64,000 nt of DNA from Taiwanofungus camphoratus (Eukaryota > Basidiomycota > Agaricomycetes > Polyporales > Taiwanofungaceae): assembly GCA_003999685.1 (NCBI GenBank), contig CP021230.1, forward strand, positions 1,426,001 to 1,490,000. Direction: 5' to 3'. Of the stretch, positions 33,651 through 45,853 are shown one piece after another. The notes under the pieces are model-generated. The model was not told the DNA's origin. It ran no database searches and saw only the letters and a list, made by a program, of their open reading frames with translations. The position numbers were made by a program, and so were the translations under genes. The stretch's first letter is position 1, and each line of letters begins with the position of its first letter.

Positions 33651-35380
33651 ATGTCTTCGTCCCGCCAGTTCGCCCAGCATGTCCGCGTCTCCTCCACCGA
33701 CGAGCTCTCCTACTCCTCCTCCGCAAAGGGCGAGATCAACGACACCATCCACACCATCGTCACAGGCCGCAAGTGCTGGAAAACAATGAAGGGCAAGGGC
33801 GAGGTCGTCTGGCCGCCCTACCTCGAGGCCGCCCTCGTCGAAGGTCTGCCTCCCACGTTCCCCGCGCCCGTCGGGGCATGCCTTGACACGCTAACCCCCT
33901 CCCCGCAGGTCTCGAAAAGTACCAGCCCGTCGAGTCGCGGACCACGCGCGCGTTCGGCCGCTTCCCCATGCGGAACAAGTTCATCTCGGATTACATCTAC
34001 AACGCGACCGGCAAGCGCAGGACACCCAAGCAGGTCGGAAGCCGCCTCCAGCAGCTCCGCGACACCGCAGAGGGAAAGCGCAGTACGTCCCGCCCCTCCC
34101 GCAGCCCCCCCCCCTCCGCATGCTCACCCCAGCCCGCCAGTCCTCCAACTCCTGTCCAGCCGGCACATCGCCATGATGCAGCCCTCCAAGGCCGACGCGC
34201 ACAGGGACACCGCCCCGGCGCGCACCCCCGAGCCCGCTCCCGCCGCCTCGCCCGCATCCTCGTCCTCCACCCCCGCGCCAAGCCGCCCGCCCTGCACCTA
34301 CGTCGCGATCGACGTCACGCTCGACAGCAGCGGCGCGCCCGCCGCGCTCTCCACGAGCCCGCTCGTGCCCACAGCAGGCGCGGGGCCGTCGAGCTTCCAC
34401 ACGGCGGGCGCGCGCCCACTGCGCGCGATTGACCCGACGATCACGTTCGTGTCGCGCACGCCCTTGAGCGGGTACGCCGCGTTCCGCGTCGCGCGCAGCG
34501 CGCGGACTGTGCACACGGAGCGCACGCCGCTCGAGCTGCTCTCGTCGCACTGCGTGCCTGCGCCCGTGTGGCCGTCGCAGATGGAGTGCCAGTTCCTCTA
34601 CCGCACGCCGTTCGTGCCCGGCTTCTGGGCGCACCTGTGCGAGTGCGGAGGTGAGCCCCTGCCCCCGGCGCGTGTGTCCTTCGCGATGTCTGCTCACGCC
34701 CCCGCTCTGCAGACCCAACGCCGTACACGATCGTCCAGGACGTCGTGCGCACCAGCAGCCCCGCGCCGCCCGCCGGACCGGCCGCCGAGGAGGTCCTCCT
34801 GTCCGTCGTCTACCAGTTCAACGTCCCCTCGTCGCCACCGCTCTCCCCCGCCTCCTCCTCCGGCAGCGCCGCCATCGACGCCGACAGCGTCCCCTTCACC
34901 GCCGAGTCCAGCGTGAGTACCCCCTCCCGCACGCACCGCTGCGCAGCTGACACGCCCATGCCCGCGCACACGCACATGCACACGCACACAGCCCGAGCTC
35001 GGCTCCGACTTTGACGACTTCCTCATGCTCGGCAGCTTCGACGCCGCGCCGCACCCGCACGCAGGCCGCGCGCCCGCGTACGCGCCGAGCCCGGACCTCA
35101 CCCCCGGGCTCATCCACCGCGACGAGGACGGCTACGCGAGCCTCCCGCCGAGCCCGCTCGACATGAGCTTCCCGCCCGTGCACGACGTCCCGCGCGCACC
35201 CGCGCCCGCGCTGTGCGGGAGCTACGCGCCCTTCGCCGCGGCGCCGTGCTACGACCAGCAATACGTGAGCGCCCCCCCACCCTCCGTTCCGCGCGCCGCG
35301 GCTGACCCGCGCTGTTTCTCTCTCTCCTCTCTTCTCTCCCCCTGCAGCACAGCTTCAGCCCGTCGTTCGCGACAGTCTAG
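33651..35380 (+). CDS. TEA/ATTS domain transcription factor
   Basis: Six exons, 33651-33843, 33909-34082, 34141-34650, 34713-34912, 34992-35264 and 35348-35380, give 460 residues. Residues ~40-122 form the TEA DNA-binding domain (WPPYLEAALVEGLEKYQP, GRFPMRNKFISDYIY, RTPKQVGSRLQQLRD), as in AbaA, Tec1 and TEF-1, which bind CATTCC/T-type sites. The rest is Pro/Ser-rich with a middle region (FVSRTPLSGYAAFRV, MECQFLYRTPFVPGFW) and an acidic patch (SDFDDFLMLGSFD) that may activate transcription. The last exon codes for only ten residues, HSFSPSFATV. Fungal TEA factors control development and filamentous growth; its role here is inferred. Confidence 0.9.
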
Positions 35381-37933
35381 CGCGCTGCCCCGAGTTCGCA
35401 GCGCGCGCGCGCTTGTATATACCTACCGCCCTCCCTGCAGGACGCGCGGGCGCAGGCCCGCGCCGGTGTGACAAAATGTATCGAGTACCCACCTACCCTC
35501 TGTATAATGCGGCGCCGCCGCCGCCCCCGTTATTTCCGCCGCATCGCATAGCATAGCACTTCGCATCCATTCATTTCTAGGACAGACGACTACATAGTGT
35601 AGAGTAATGCCACAGATTATCGCGCTTTCCCGTCCCCTGCAGTGCGCACCGAGCGCCCGCGCCCGCATCCGCATCCGCATCCGCCGCGCCTGCCTCGCCC
35701 CGGTGGCCCGCGAGTAGAGTCAGGGTATCGCAACGCTATCGTGCCCGATGGCGTGCCGATGGATCTCACTCAGCCACCGCACTTCTCGTGCTATGGCCAT
35801 AGCGCCGCGCAGGGCTCTCTGCTGCAAGAGACGCAGGCCCCCGGCCCCACCTAAGCCGACTGGCGAGGGCCCGAGCGTCTCGGCCATGTATATAGCGCTG
35901 CGACCACAGACAGCGATGCCGGCGAACGTGTGCGGCAATCGCGTCCAAAAAGGCGTCATTGAGTGCCGCTGCGCCGGGTTGGTGTGGCCCAGCACACGCG
36001 CAGGCGCACACACAGTGGCAGCGGCGTCTCGCAGGGCTGGCGGCGTGATCTCCACGAGAGAAGAGAAGCGCAGGGAGGCGCCGTGGCGTATACGGTATCC
36101 GTGCGACGCACCATCAACGAAATTGAGCACAGGACGGATATTCCACGGAGGAGCCCGATTCGGCGAAACTGATGCTGATGGCAGCGATCGCTGCTGCGCG
36201 CGACCCGGTGAACAAACCCCCCGATGGCGACCGTTGAGGAAGGAGATCACCTCCCCCGGCGCTTGCGCGTTTGTCGCCGTCGGCGTCCTCCTGGGCCCTC
36301 CTGGGCCCTCCCAGGACAAGGCAAATGCGAAACACGCATGCGGCTCATATGTTCCTGCGCTACGTTCCTGTGTCTCGCGCGCAGTCACGGGCCGCCAGGT
36401 CGAACAAGGGCCATGACAGGTGCCGCTGCTCCGCAATACGTACCATCTCCTGATATAGTACATACATAACACAGTCCAGGGCAGTGGCTCGAAGGCGAAG
36501 TGAGACGGGGTAACACTGCCCTTTCCTGGAATAGCGAGAGTGGAATAGGAGCAGAAGCGTCCTACCTGACATGCACAAGCCGCGTCGTCGACCAGTGACG
36601 GTGGTCTTGGCCTCGAACGACGAATTCGAGGTGCCGGTTCGTGGTGCTCGAGCGAGGGAATCCAGATGGCGCAGGGGACCGAACAGAAGTCGAAGCTGGG
36701 CCATTATGGCTACATTAGCGGCACCAAGAAGCATATCCTCGGCCGGACCATTTACTGATGAAGGCTTCGTTGTGGTCTGGTGCGGCGCACCTGCAGGCGG
36801 CGAACAATGCACTTTGGACCACCCTGCAACACGGGCGCTCAGACGGGCCTGCCGAGCGTCAGCGACGTGTGTCCGTTGCCTGGCGAGGGAAACAAGGACA
36901 GTCCGCAAAGTCCCGCAGCAGGCGCCGCGCATGTGTGCGGTTAGCCTCTCTGGCCCCGGTAGATCCCCTGCGGCGGTGAAGAGACAGACGCACATAACCC
37001 AACGCCGCTGCGATTGCCTGCCTCGGAGATCAACTGTGGGCGAGAGGACTCGAAGACAATCGCCTTGATCTGCTCACAGCAGGCGCTTCGCACGGGCGCA
37101 TGAGAGCTGGTTGAGCGCTGGCGATGATGCGTGGTGGACTGGGCGGCTGTGCCATATTCAAAGTCCGGGCCCGCAATACAAATTGATCCATCGCAGCTAC
37201 ACCAATTTGAACGTTGTTATGCGCGCGCGTGGAGAGGAAGAAAAGACGCACGATTAGGGTCGCATAATCGCAGAGCAGATAAGGGCCTTGCTCGTTGCGA
37301 TGCGTCAGGTCAACAAAGCACTAGCAAACGACCAATCAAGAAGTAGACGGATGGTGTCATATGAAGCCACGGTGCTAGTGCATGCATTAGACCCACCGCA
37401 TTTCCACGTCGATTGCGGTGGGACATGGCACGGGTCTGACTGCGAACCTGCGGGATCGATGCCTTTCAAAATACAGAACTTCGAGACGTGTGAGTGTGAG
37501 TGCGGTTCTGCATCTCGACAAACAGGATGTGGCCAAATCCTCGTGGCGAGAACGACACTGAATTGCGGACCCTTAGTCGTGACCTCTCCGTTCTCGCCTG
37601 GGGCTTGCCGTGTGGTGACAAAACAGTGGTCATGAGTCTCGCCGTGAAATGAACGCCCATGTATCGAAGGCATCAGACCCTACCGTCAGGAACGTGAAAA
37701 ACGCGGTCGGCAAAACACAGCTCAGCATAACTGTTTCGTTGTATATACTTCCGAGGAGAATCACATGTTGGCGTTCGCCCTCCTTAAGGCTTAGTTGTGT
37801 TCAGTAGGGACCGAAGGCAGGATACAGAGGCGCGTAATCTCTGATGAAGCAACAATCTAAGATGCCGTGTCATTGGGAGTATCAACCGATCGACGCTTCC
37901 CGTACAGATAACCGCAAGCAAATAAAAATGCAT
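35381..37933. other. Intergenic, no recognisable gene
   Basis: GC-rich until about 36400, then more balanced. Long frames overlap on opposite strands (35748-36416 plus, 35720-36472 minus) without any known domain or splice-consistent model. The remainder holds only short frames. Nothing can be supported. Confidence 0.4.
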
Positions 37934-38024
37934 TGCCCACTGGCTGGATTGAACAACCGACCTCACCATTGCCAAGAGTCAGACCTTCTACGAGTGGCGC
38001 GCTCTACCACTGAGCTAAGCGGGC
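37934..38024 (-). tRNA. tRNA-Thr (anticodon CGU) with a 19-base intron
   Basis: Reading the minus strand from 38024, the acceptor GCCCGCT pairs with AGTGGGC (one G-U), the D-arm is GCTC/GAGC, the anticodon stem CGCCA pairs with TGGTG, and the T-arm GGTTG/CAGCC has loop TTCAATC. The anticodon loop CTCGTA-A reads CGU, decoding ACG. An intron of 19 bases (37988-37970) follows position 37, the canonical place. Without it the variable loop is a normal five bases. The A box TAGCTCAGTGG and B box GGTTGTTCAATCC-like region are intact, and a T5 terminator lies just downstream (37928-37924). Confidence 0.92.
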
Positions 38025-41000
38025 AATATAATAAACTTGCCTCAAAATTTATATACATTATAAATGTCAGCGGCCGGCTGTGCAGCTTCGCTGCAAATTG
38101 ACAGACGGAAGCAACAGCATGAATGTCTCGTTATGACGGATGTCATTCCAGATGTCCTCTGAGCATTTTTCTCCCGAACGAGGAAGAGTCTTTTTCAAAG
38201 ACAGCGAAGAAAAGCGCCATGCGAGACATTCCTGCAATCCCCCACCGTGTAGCACCCACTGCAGTGAGCACTGCGGCAAGCTAACATCATCATTTCACCT
38301 CTACAGGTCCTCTGCCGCTCACGAAGGCCAGTTTGACATAAGCTATCCGAGCAGTGAGCCGGCGTTTGGACATGCCGTGATATTCATTTGCATCCTGCTT
38401 TCCATATTGTCAGCATGATCCGAGTAGGAGGGCATTCAGTCCGAGCATATTACAAGAAACTCGCGGAAGCAGGGTGCGTACCCCATCACACCTGGGATGA
38501 AGACGGCTATTGCAACTAGTCTCCTGGAAAAACAAAGGGGCGCAAAGGAACACAACCCTCGTGATAATTGCGGCGTGTTCAACCTGGATTTAACACATGT
38601 TGTATCGGATTCACTGCTATTTTCAGAAGGAATAAACGCACCTGGACTGGCAGGAACACGCACATCCCTCCCTGTGCATCAAGGGCGTCACAGCATCCTC
38701 GGTCATTCGCCCGGCCATTGGAATTAGACGTTATTTCCATTCATACACCCACCGGCAGCCCCTCGTTAGGATTCAGCATCAAGTACGGTGGTACGGCCAT
38801 GGGAGCTCATTTGTCTGATGCGAGAAGGAGAAGTGACATACAAACTTCCAGACTTGATTGCAGTCATCCAAGCCGAGTCCCAATATCTTTTGCTGTGCCG
38901 GGCATTGCATCACGGGGGTGTCGAGGTAAGAGAGCCGGTCTCACCTTTGTGCGATGGACACCGCCCTGTTGGGCAGACCCCAAAGCTCGGCTTCATAGGA
39001 TTTCTGGTGTTCAAGCATTCTTCGCCTGGCGAAAAATGGACCGCAAGTTCCGCGACCTATACAAACTCGCCTTCGTCCGGAACGCGGCAGTGCCAGTCGT
39101 CGACACCTTCAGTGATTTTGGCCAACGCTCCGGTGTAAGGCGTTGTTGATGTTAGAGTGGGTTGTATGTGTCATCTCCGTTTACCATATGTGTATTGGAC
39201 CCGGTTGACACCTGGGGTTCAACCCAAGAGCGTCAAGGTAATACCCTGGTGGGAGACCTTGCTGCTGTTAGAGCAGACAGTACGTGCAAATTCCAACTCT
39301 CTTCCTTCCATATGTGACACAGATATTTGATCCAATTGATTCCTACGGTGCAACTCAAGGGCATCAGAATAAACCCCTAGTGGTGTCACCATTTCGGAAG
39401 GCAACACCATAGTTGTCCCACAGGAATCACAAGTGCACGCACTAAGAACAAGTGGACAGAGCGCTTCATGGGACGGGGGCCCGAGGGTCTCCGGAACCTG
39501 AAATGCTCCCTAGGAACCCCAATTTCCTCAGGTGGCGACATTTTCCGGAAACTAGCGCCAAAATAGTTTGACGGATATCACAGCAGCCACATGAAAACCT
39601 TTTCCTGTTTGATGCGATCTTTTGGGATACCGAACAGATGGATACAATTGCTCACGAACCACTTATCAGTCCCCTGTTTATCGTAGAATGCATCGATGAT
39701 TTCGCACAGGATACACGGCAAATCCGGATTAGCAGGTCATAAATCAGCAAGGCCCTCACGGATAGCGTTTAGGCTTGAATGTGAACCGCCAGGAATCGGG
39801 TGACTCAGCCCAGACTGGGAGGGATATGTGGGAACGATAGCGAGGACAGGTCCAATCACGTCAGTATTTCTTCGAAGCGTCCTTTCGGTCGCGTTCTCTC
39901 CCGGTAGATAGGCTTCAAATGCTGCAAGGAAATCGACCACCGACGGAGTAGGCGCGGAGACAGCATCACCGCCAACGACTGGGCCAGGTGTGTTGTTCCC
40001 CGGCTTTTGCTATATTGCAATTGAGCTATAAAAAAAAGGGTTCAATTTGCATGTTTGTGGCCACGACTCCGACAAGGCATAGATTACGCAGCGTGCTTAA
40101 GATTTTCTTCGACGCATGCTTTCTGATGAACGGGTTAGCCGTGTCATGTTTGGAAAATGAGCGGGCGGCATGTCGATTGAGAAGTAGCTCTTACATCTGG
40201 TAGTGTGAAAATGGGGTACGAGTGCTAGACTATTTCAAGAGGCGGACCCGAATTTGGATCCCCACTTCCCTTGCTGGGGTAACGTCGAAGAACCTACAGG
40301 CCATTAGTGTCAGAATTAACCAGAAAAAAGATACATGTCATCAGAATCACCACACCGTGGATTTTGCAATACAGAAAGCGCCTGGAGGCCGCATTCGTGA
40401 TAATGATGGAAGGGTTAAACTTCTCCGGGGGAGAATTTATAAATGCCTCAAAAAAGGTTCGCATCGGACGATTCCCTTATGATCAGAAGAGGATCGTCCA
40501 GGAACAAAGACGGAGGATGACAGCAGAGAGAACGCTCTAAGAATGAACAGAACGTCCTGCCAACGGATGGTGGGACGCCTCTTGTGTTCGTATGCCCAAT
40601 AGTCAATCGCAACGGTCCGAGTCGCATCTGGAACGCAGCTCGGTGATCACCGTCAAGGTATCAATCGCGATGGCGGTGATTCTTAACGGTATCGGCATGA
40701 CTACGTTCAGAAACAAAGAACCAGGACTGCCCCGGGCGGCCAACATCGCTGATTTCTCACCACTGGCATGAATCGCGACTTGAGAGATTCAAACATGTAA
40801 AGAAAACTGGGAAATAACATCTCGCGGTCTACAAAGTCAGGGAATATTGGAGCTGCAGCAGACTGGATATGTTGGTCGGTCTTGGTACATTCACTGAACT
40901 CTGCTACAGACGTGTCGTCACTGTCGTGTTACGGCACACTGCGGGTAGCTAAGACATAGTAGTCAACGTTATTGACTCGAGAATTTGGAAAGTTCAACGA

Positions 41001-41529
41001 GCAGCTATTGCATCTGGTACACTCTAAGTAGTTTCTTTTGTATTCTACTACAGCACTGTCACCGGAGGAGAAAATTAAAGTCACGTACAATCGATACACA
41101 ACGGCGTGGCACAGTTCAGACAGGACCAGACAAAATATAGAAGAAACAAGCGAGCTGGGGGTAAGGGGATAGGTACACGAAGGGGATAAGATAACAGGCA
41201 GAAAGGCAGAGAAATCACTAGTATACAAGAACATGAAAAAAGGCGAGGTTGAGGAATCACGAAGGGCAGAAGGTCAAGCACAGGTCTCCAGGTAGATCAG
41301 CCGCGTCGAGCGCACCAAGTGTCGAAAGTCCTCGCTTATCATCGCATCGCGATCGATGGAGGGGCTCACAGACGGAGACTCAACTGCGCCAATTCACCTA
41401 GGCCTTGAGTATACTCCGCGACACCCTTGGCCTCGATGAACAACTTGAGGAAACCACGAGGTTCGCCTGCAAGACGACTGCAGCCAGAAAGCTCTTATGG
41501 CCTGCGGTGCCGGTCGAGCGACCGGCCTC
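38025..41529. other. Intergenic, mostly featureless, with traces of decayed sequence
   Basis: Short frames only. About 39190-39410 contains two diverged copies of a ~140-base unit (CCGGTTGACACCTGGGGTTCA against CCAATTGATTCCTACGGTGCA). At 39590-40014 there is a decayed reading frame, listed separately. The end of the stretch, 41235-41529, is the 3' flank of the minus-strand F-box gene. Confidence 0.4.
39590..40014 (-). pseudogene. Unidentified reading frame with one internal stop
   Basis: On the minus strand a frame runs from an AG boundary near 40010 through PGNNTPGPVVGG, VVDFLAAFEAYLPGE and NTDVIGPVLAIVPTYPSQSG to GLADL, meets one TGA, and continues in the same frame through PANPDLPCILCEIIDAFY, WFVSNCIHLFGIPKDRI and KVFMWLL to a final stop. 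TGA for an original CGA (Arg) would explain the break. The composition looks like a real protein but I do not recognise the family. It could be the last exon of a dead gene, or part of a mobile element. Confidence 0.4.
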
Positions 41530-44500
41530 CTAACCAGAAGCATCCACTACGGCTGCCACTTTGCTCGGCTTTTGCGTGACAGGCATAGTAGTTGGCACCG
41601 CGCGATCTGCTCTTAATCTCTTTGCATCGCCGTTTCCGGCCTGCAAAGCGGGGCCATCGTCGTCCTCAAGATCCTCTGAGGATCTTTTCCGGAGTCTGGC
41701 AGATGGAGGAGTCACTGCGGTCATTGGTGAGTACGTTCCGTCTGTACGTGCACGTTTTGGAGGACTACCGGATCTGTTATGGGTGCTCCTGCTGTATTCA
41801 TCGCTTTCAGCCGCGTCGGAGAACGCATCGGCGTCCAGCTCCTTCGAGCGCCGCTTGCGAGGGGTTATAGGTAGAGCTGGAGGACGAGGGGGCGATTCTG
41901 GGACAGAGGTGTCGTCCCCCTTCTCAGACTCGCCGTCCTCCTCCTCATCTTCTTCCTCCTCCTCTTGCACAAGATCAGCAGGGAAGTCTTGGATCCGAAT
42001 CTCCACAGGTTCTTGTGTCACAGCTGTTACCTGTTGGTCGGTAGCAGGAACCTGTTGTGCTTGGGAGGGCACGACGGTACCAGCTTCAACGCTGGCTTTC
42101 AAGTTGGCCCTCAAAATGGCGCGCTCACAAATAGAACATCTGCAATGGTACAGTGGCGCGCATGCCTCGCGCCACACCTGACAACCGATTGTTAGATAAG
42201 CACCGTACAAAGAGCAGAGGAGAAAGCGCACATATTCAAACGCAGACAAACTCCACTGTGGCATATGAGAAATTGTGACGGGAATGTAAGGTATGGGGTG
42301 CAGAGGTTCCGGAGATTTGAGGACGGGCGATATCGGGATCGCAGGTGCAGTTGTCGTGATGGGGGACGCGACGGAGTCGTCATCTTTCGCGCTCGCGCTT
42401 CCACTTGGAGGAGGAGAAGGCGTGGTCTGTAGGGTGGTGGTGGATAATACCGGGCTTGTTGTGTGAGACCCGTCCGATCTTGACGAAGTAGAAGAGTCGT
42501 CTTCATCTTTTCTCTGCCTTTGCGCCCGTTCTCGCTCCCGTACAAGTGCCCGCCGCTCGAGCCAATCGACGCCATTCAGCCACGTCGCTTCCTCGCGCAG
42601 CTCCCGCACCACGTCTTCCAAAGTCATGGGCGCCGTCCTGACCGTCGGGTCTATGCCATCTGCCGTACTTTCGATGACGACCCGTCGCACGATGTTCTTC
42701 ATCGCCGGTAGTAAGATGTCCCGCATTTGTTGCCTGAAAGCACGGAATGCTTGGTCACAGAGTGCGAACGACGGAGGAGTGATCGATTGGTATGTCTTCG
42801 GCCTCGGGTGCATCAACATTTCACCATCGCTGGTACATTCGCTCTCGCCGTCTTCCAGCGCACCAGAGTACAGTGATCCTGGGTGCCATGGGCATGGGTG
42901 CTCGGCAGGTACGACGTTCCTCTCGCTGGCGAATCCATACCACTGGTCCGCCGGGCTGATCCAATGCCCGTCCAATATTCTCGTCCGCGCCCAGTCGTTG
43001 ATCGCGATGTCACGCACACCACCCGCATCCTCCGTGATACTCATCAGCTCCGGATCGTCCTCCTCTTCTTCACTCAACTCATCTTCGCTCCCGTACTCAT
43101 CGCCTGCCTCTGCCCGCGATACGTACCGTGACGCCGCGAGCGCCTGCTGCAGCATGTCCGGTAGCTTCGTGTACAGCCGCAGCCAGTGCTTCTCCTGCGC
43201 AAGCGTCACCACCTCCCCGATCGTACCCTCTCCTAGGTCGATGAACGCCTCCACCGATTGCCGCGTCTCCCAATCCGCGCTGTTCCACCTGTAGCCTCCC
43301 ACCGCGTCCCGATCGAACGCGCTGTGCGCAACCCGTCGCCACAGCCACTCGCTCCGGCACATCCGACACGTCGCCTCCACCCCTGGCCACGTCTTGTTGT
43401 CCTCGTTTTCCACGCAGCACATCGCCGTCCCCGCCGCCATCTCCGCCTCTCCCTCCATCACCGGCGCCTCCCGCAGGCACACCCCGCAGTACCCGCTCTT
43501 CCCGTGCCCCCTGCACATCGCCACAGCGCCCAGCTCTGGCACCACCATCATCCGCCGCGCACTCATCAGGCCCTTGTTCGTCTGCGGCCAGTTCACCCGG
43601 CACACCACGCATGACCGGCTCGTGATCGTCCGGAACAACGCCCTCGGCGTCAGACGAACCGGCCCCACGTTCGTCGACCCTGCTGTCGCCGTCGTCTGTA
43701 CCACCGCGAGGTGCGTCAGTACGCTGTGCGGGTCGATCGTGAATATCGCGTGTTGCCAGAAGTTGTGTGTTTCCACTGGTGAAGGCAGCTCGTCAGTAAA
43801 TGTCCGCAACGGAACAACATGAAAATAACAGTCCCGATGAGATACGATACGATACGATGGTTAGTCTGCAAGACCCAGCTAGTCAACCGCAAAATAGCAG
43901 TCACGAGGCCCTGCGTGCGCCAACATCACTCTCAAAGCTTCGTCAGTTTTAGTAGGTAGATAGCAGTCCAAGCAGGGAGACAAAGCCGAACCGACGTCAC
44001 ATTCGACTAGATCTGCAAGCTGACACGACCCCGTGCGTCCGTGACTACAGGGTCGAGTAGCTAGGCCACGTACCAGTTACACCATTTCGGTAGAGAAGAG
44101 TGGCCAGGCTTCTGTTCGCAAATCCTGGCCACCCTCATCCAGTGAATAAGAGGCGCAAAAGAAACAGTAGACACGCCAGAAGCACGCCGCGCAGACCAAA
44201 CGGACATGATATGACGCGCGGACTTACGAGCGCTATGCCACAACGGGCATATGTATAGTCTTTCGAGGTCGACCGCATCGCGCAAAACGGCGTACATGTT
44301 GCGGTTCTGGTACATGTACCTCTGTTCCCATGTTCCTGGATAGTAGTTTGTCGCCGAAAGTTCGTAGAGATAGTGTGTGGCGATGAGTCTACAAGTGGTG
44401 TTCAGTGACGAGTGGCGTTATAGCGTGCAGAACAATCCCAACCTGATGACTTCTGGAGGCAGCTGCTGCCATGACCTTGACTGTTTTCCTTTGTAGACCA

Positions 44501-44546
44501 TCGTTGTTTTGGACGTCGCTGCCGAGGAAGACGACGTTGAGGACAT
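41530..44546 (-). CDS. Cysteine-rich F-box-like protein
   Basis: Exons on the minus strand are 44546-44443, 44388-44228, 43775-42232 and 42177-41530 (818 codons). The N-terminus reads SWQQLPPEVIRLIATHYLY across the first splice, an F-box-like motif. A Cys-rich middle follows (SCVVCRVNW, MCRGHGKSGYCGVC, CRMCRSEW, later CRCSICERAI) that probably binds zinc. The C-terminal third is acidic and Ser/Pro-rich with basic patches (TPRKRRSKELD, PPKRARTDG) that look like nuclear localisation signals. The 54-base intron 42178-42231 is in frame without a stop, so naive translation inserts 18 hydrophobic residues. The second intron (43776-44227, 452 bases) is unusually long and could hide another exon. Function unknown; SCF ligase adaptor is the best guess. 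Confidence 0.75.
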
Positions 44547-45853
44547 TGCGCAGGCGTCACGGCGGTGTGGGAGGTGACAGATCGCGACAAGGGGGCTGTC
44601 ACAAATTGCGTGGCCACCAGCCACATTGTATTCTCACGCACGGACCAGAACCATACAGGGATTCTCATTAAATCGAATTTGACAGTTTATTTACAACAAG
44701 ACTGTAAATAATTCTACTTGCCCGCTCTAAAGGATGGCAACTGCTCACATCAACTCAAAGACAGTGTTCCCCTGCCATCTGTGCCTCTTTAAGCCAAGCT
44801 CAAGATGATCTGTTTGAGGTCTACAGACTTCAGCTGATAGGACTGCTACTGATACTGCTCGACCAATGTCCAAGAAATTATGAATCGCCACTTCACATTC
44901 AGTCTTTGTGGATGGGCTGGCTCGCTGGCTGTCAAAATCGCACGATCGTGCCAGAATCGTTCACCTGAACGGTCTATTCGAGCAGAGAAGCTTCACTACC
45001 TCTGGCAAAAGGCAGCGAAGTACGGATGAAGCGCAGATATCTCTGTCACGCGACCGCCTTCACCCAATCAGTACTCAACTGAATCAAATGACATTGATGC
45101 GACAAGATCGATGTGCACAAAGCTTTCAATCGTAATCGATCTCAGTTGTTGAGTCCAGTCGCCCTTTGTGGGTTGCATGTCCTGGTAATTACTCTCGACT
45201 GCAACAGACCGTGAGTTCGTTTCTGGGAAAGCAAGTGGCTGATATTTTTATGCCGTGCACGCCGTGGATTCGATTAAATACTACCGGGTTGCTGATTACA
45301 CACGGTTTTGTCAGATCACAAAAGCGATTCGATGTCATGGTCATTCTCCCTAAGTCAAAAATATACTTGAGTCAAATCAAGGCTGCGGGACTTACGAGAT
45401 GGATACTCAGGCACTCATTCTCTTGGCAACAGTAGGTCAAACGAGATCAAACTCATTCCATAGTAAGCAGTCTACAAATTCACTAACACAGCAGTCACTC
45501 TCCACTCTTGGTCATCATACAACTACTGTTGTTGTAATAGCACAGGAAAGAGGAAGACCTCAGCCTGTTACCAAGATAGAAATACACCGCAGCTTTACTC
45601 ATCTCCACCGGGTAAAGATTACGCGTGTCTGAATTTGTCGTGAATATGAAGCTGCGTACCATGCGGCCATGTCTTTGGGTCGTTCTCTCAGGTCCCACGT
45701 CGTTATCAAGACCCTCAGAGGCACACAGGTCCCGGCTTGGCTAAGTAAATGCATTCCAAGCACGAAAGCGGTCTTACATCCCGATAGCTTATAATGGTCC
45801 ATTGTGCAGATGGGTGAGTAGCCCGTGGTACAGCTTCATCCTTGTCTGTCAGG
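44547..45853. promoter_or_regulatory. Divergent intergenic region, F-box gene to tripeptidyl peptidase
   Basis: 1.3 kb between head-to-head genes. Short frames only. It should contain both promoters, but no specific element is convincing. Confidence 0.4.

Noticed and set aside
33981-34718. 245-codon minus-strand open frame over the TEA gene
   Set aside because: Same reason: composition is Arg/Gly-rich and the sense strand encodes a clear TEA protein.
35720-36472. Opposed long frames (251 and 223 codons) upstream of the tRNA
   Set aside because: Both strands are open, neither resembles a family, and no splice pattern favours one.
43097-43612. 171-codon minus-strand frame inside the cysteine-rich F-box gene
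   Set aside because: Another frame of the same strand encodes the cysteine-rich protein with proper motifs; this one is low-complexity.
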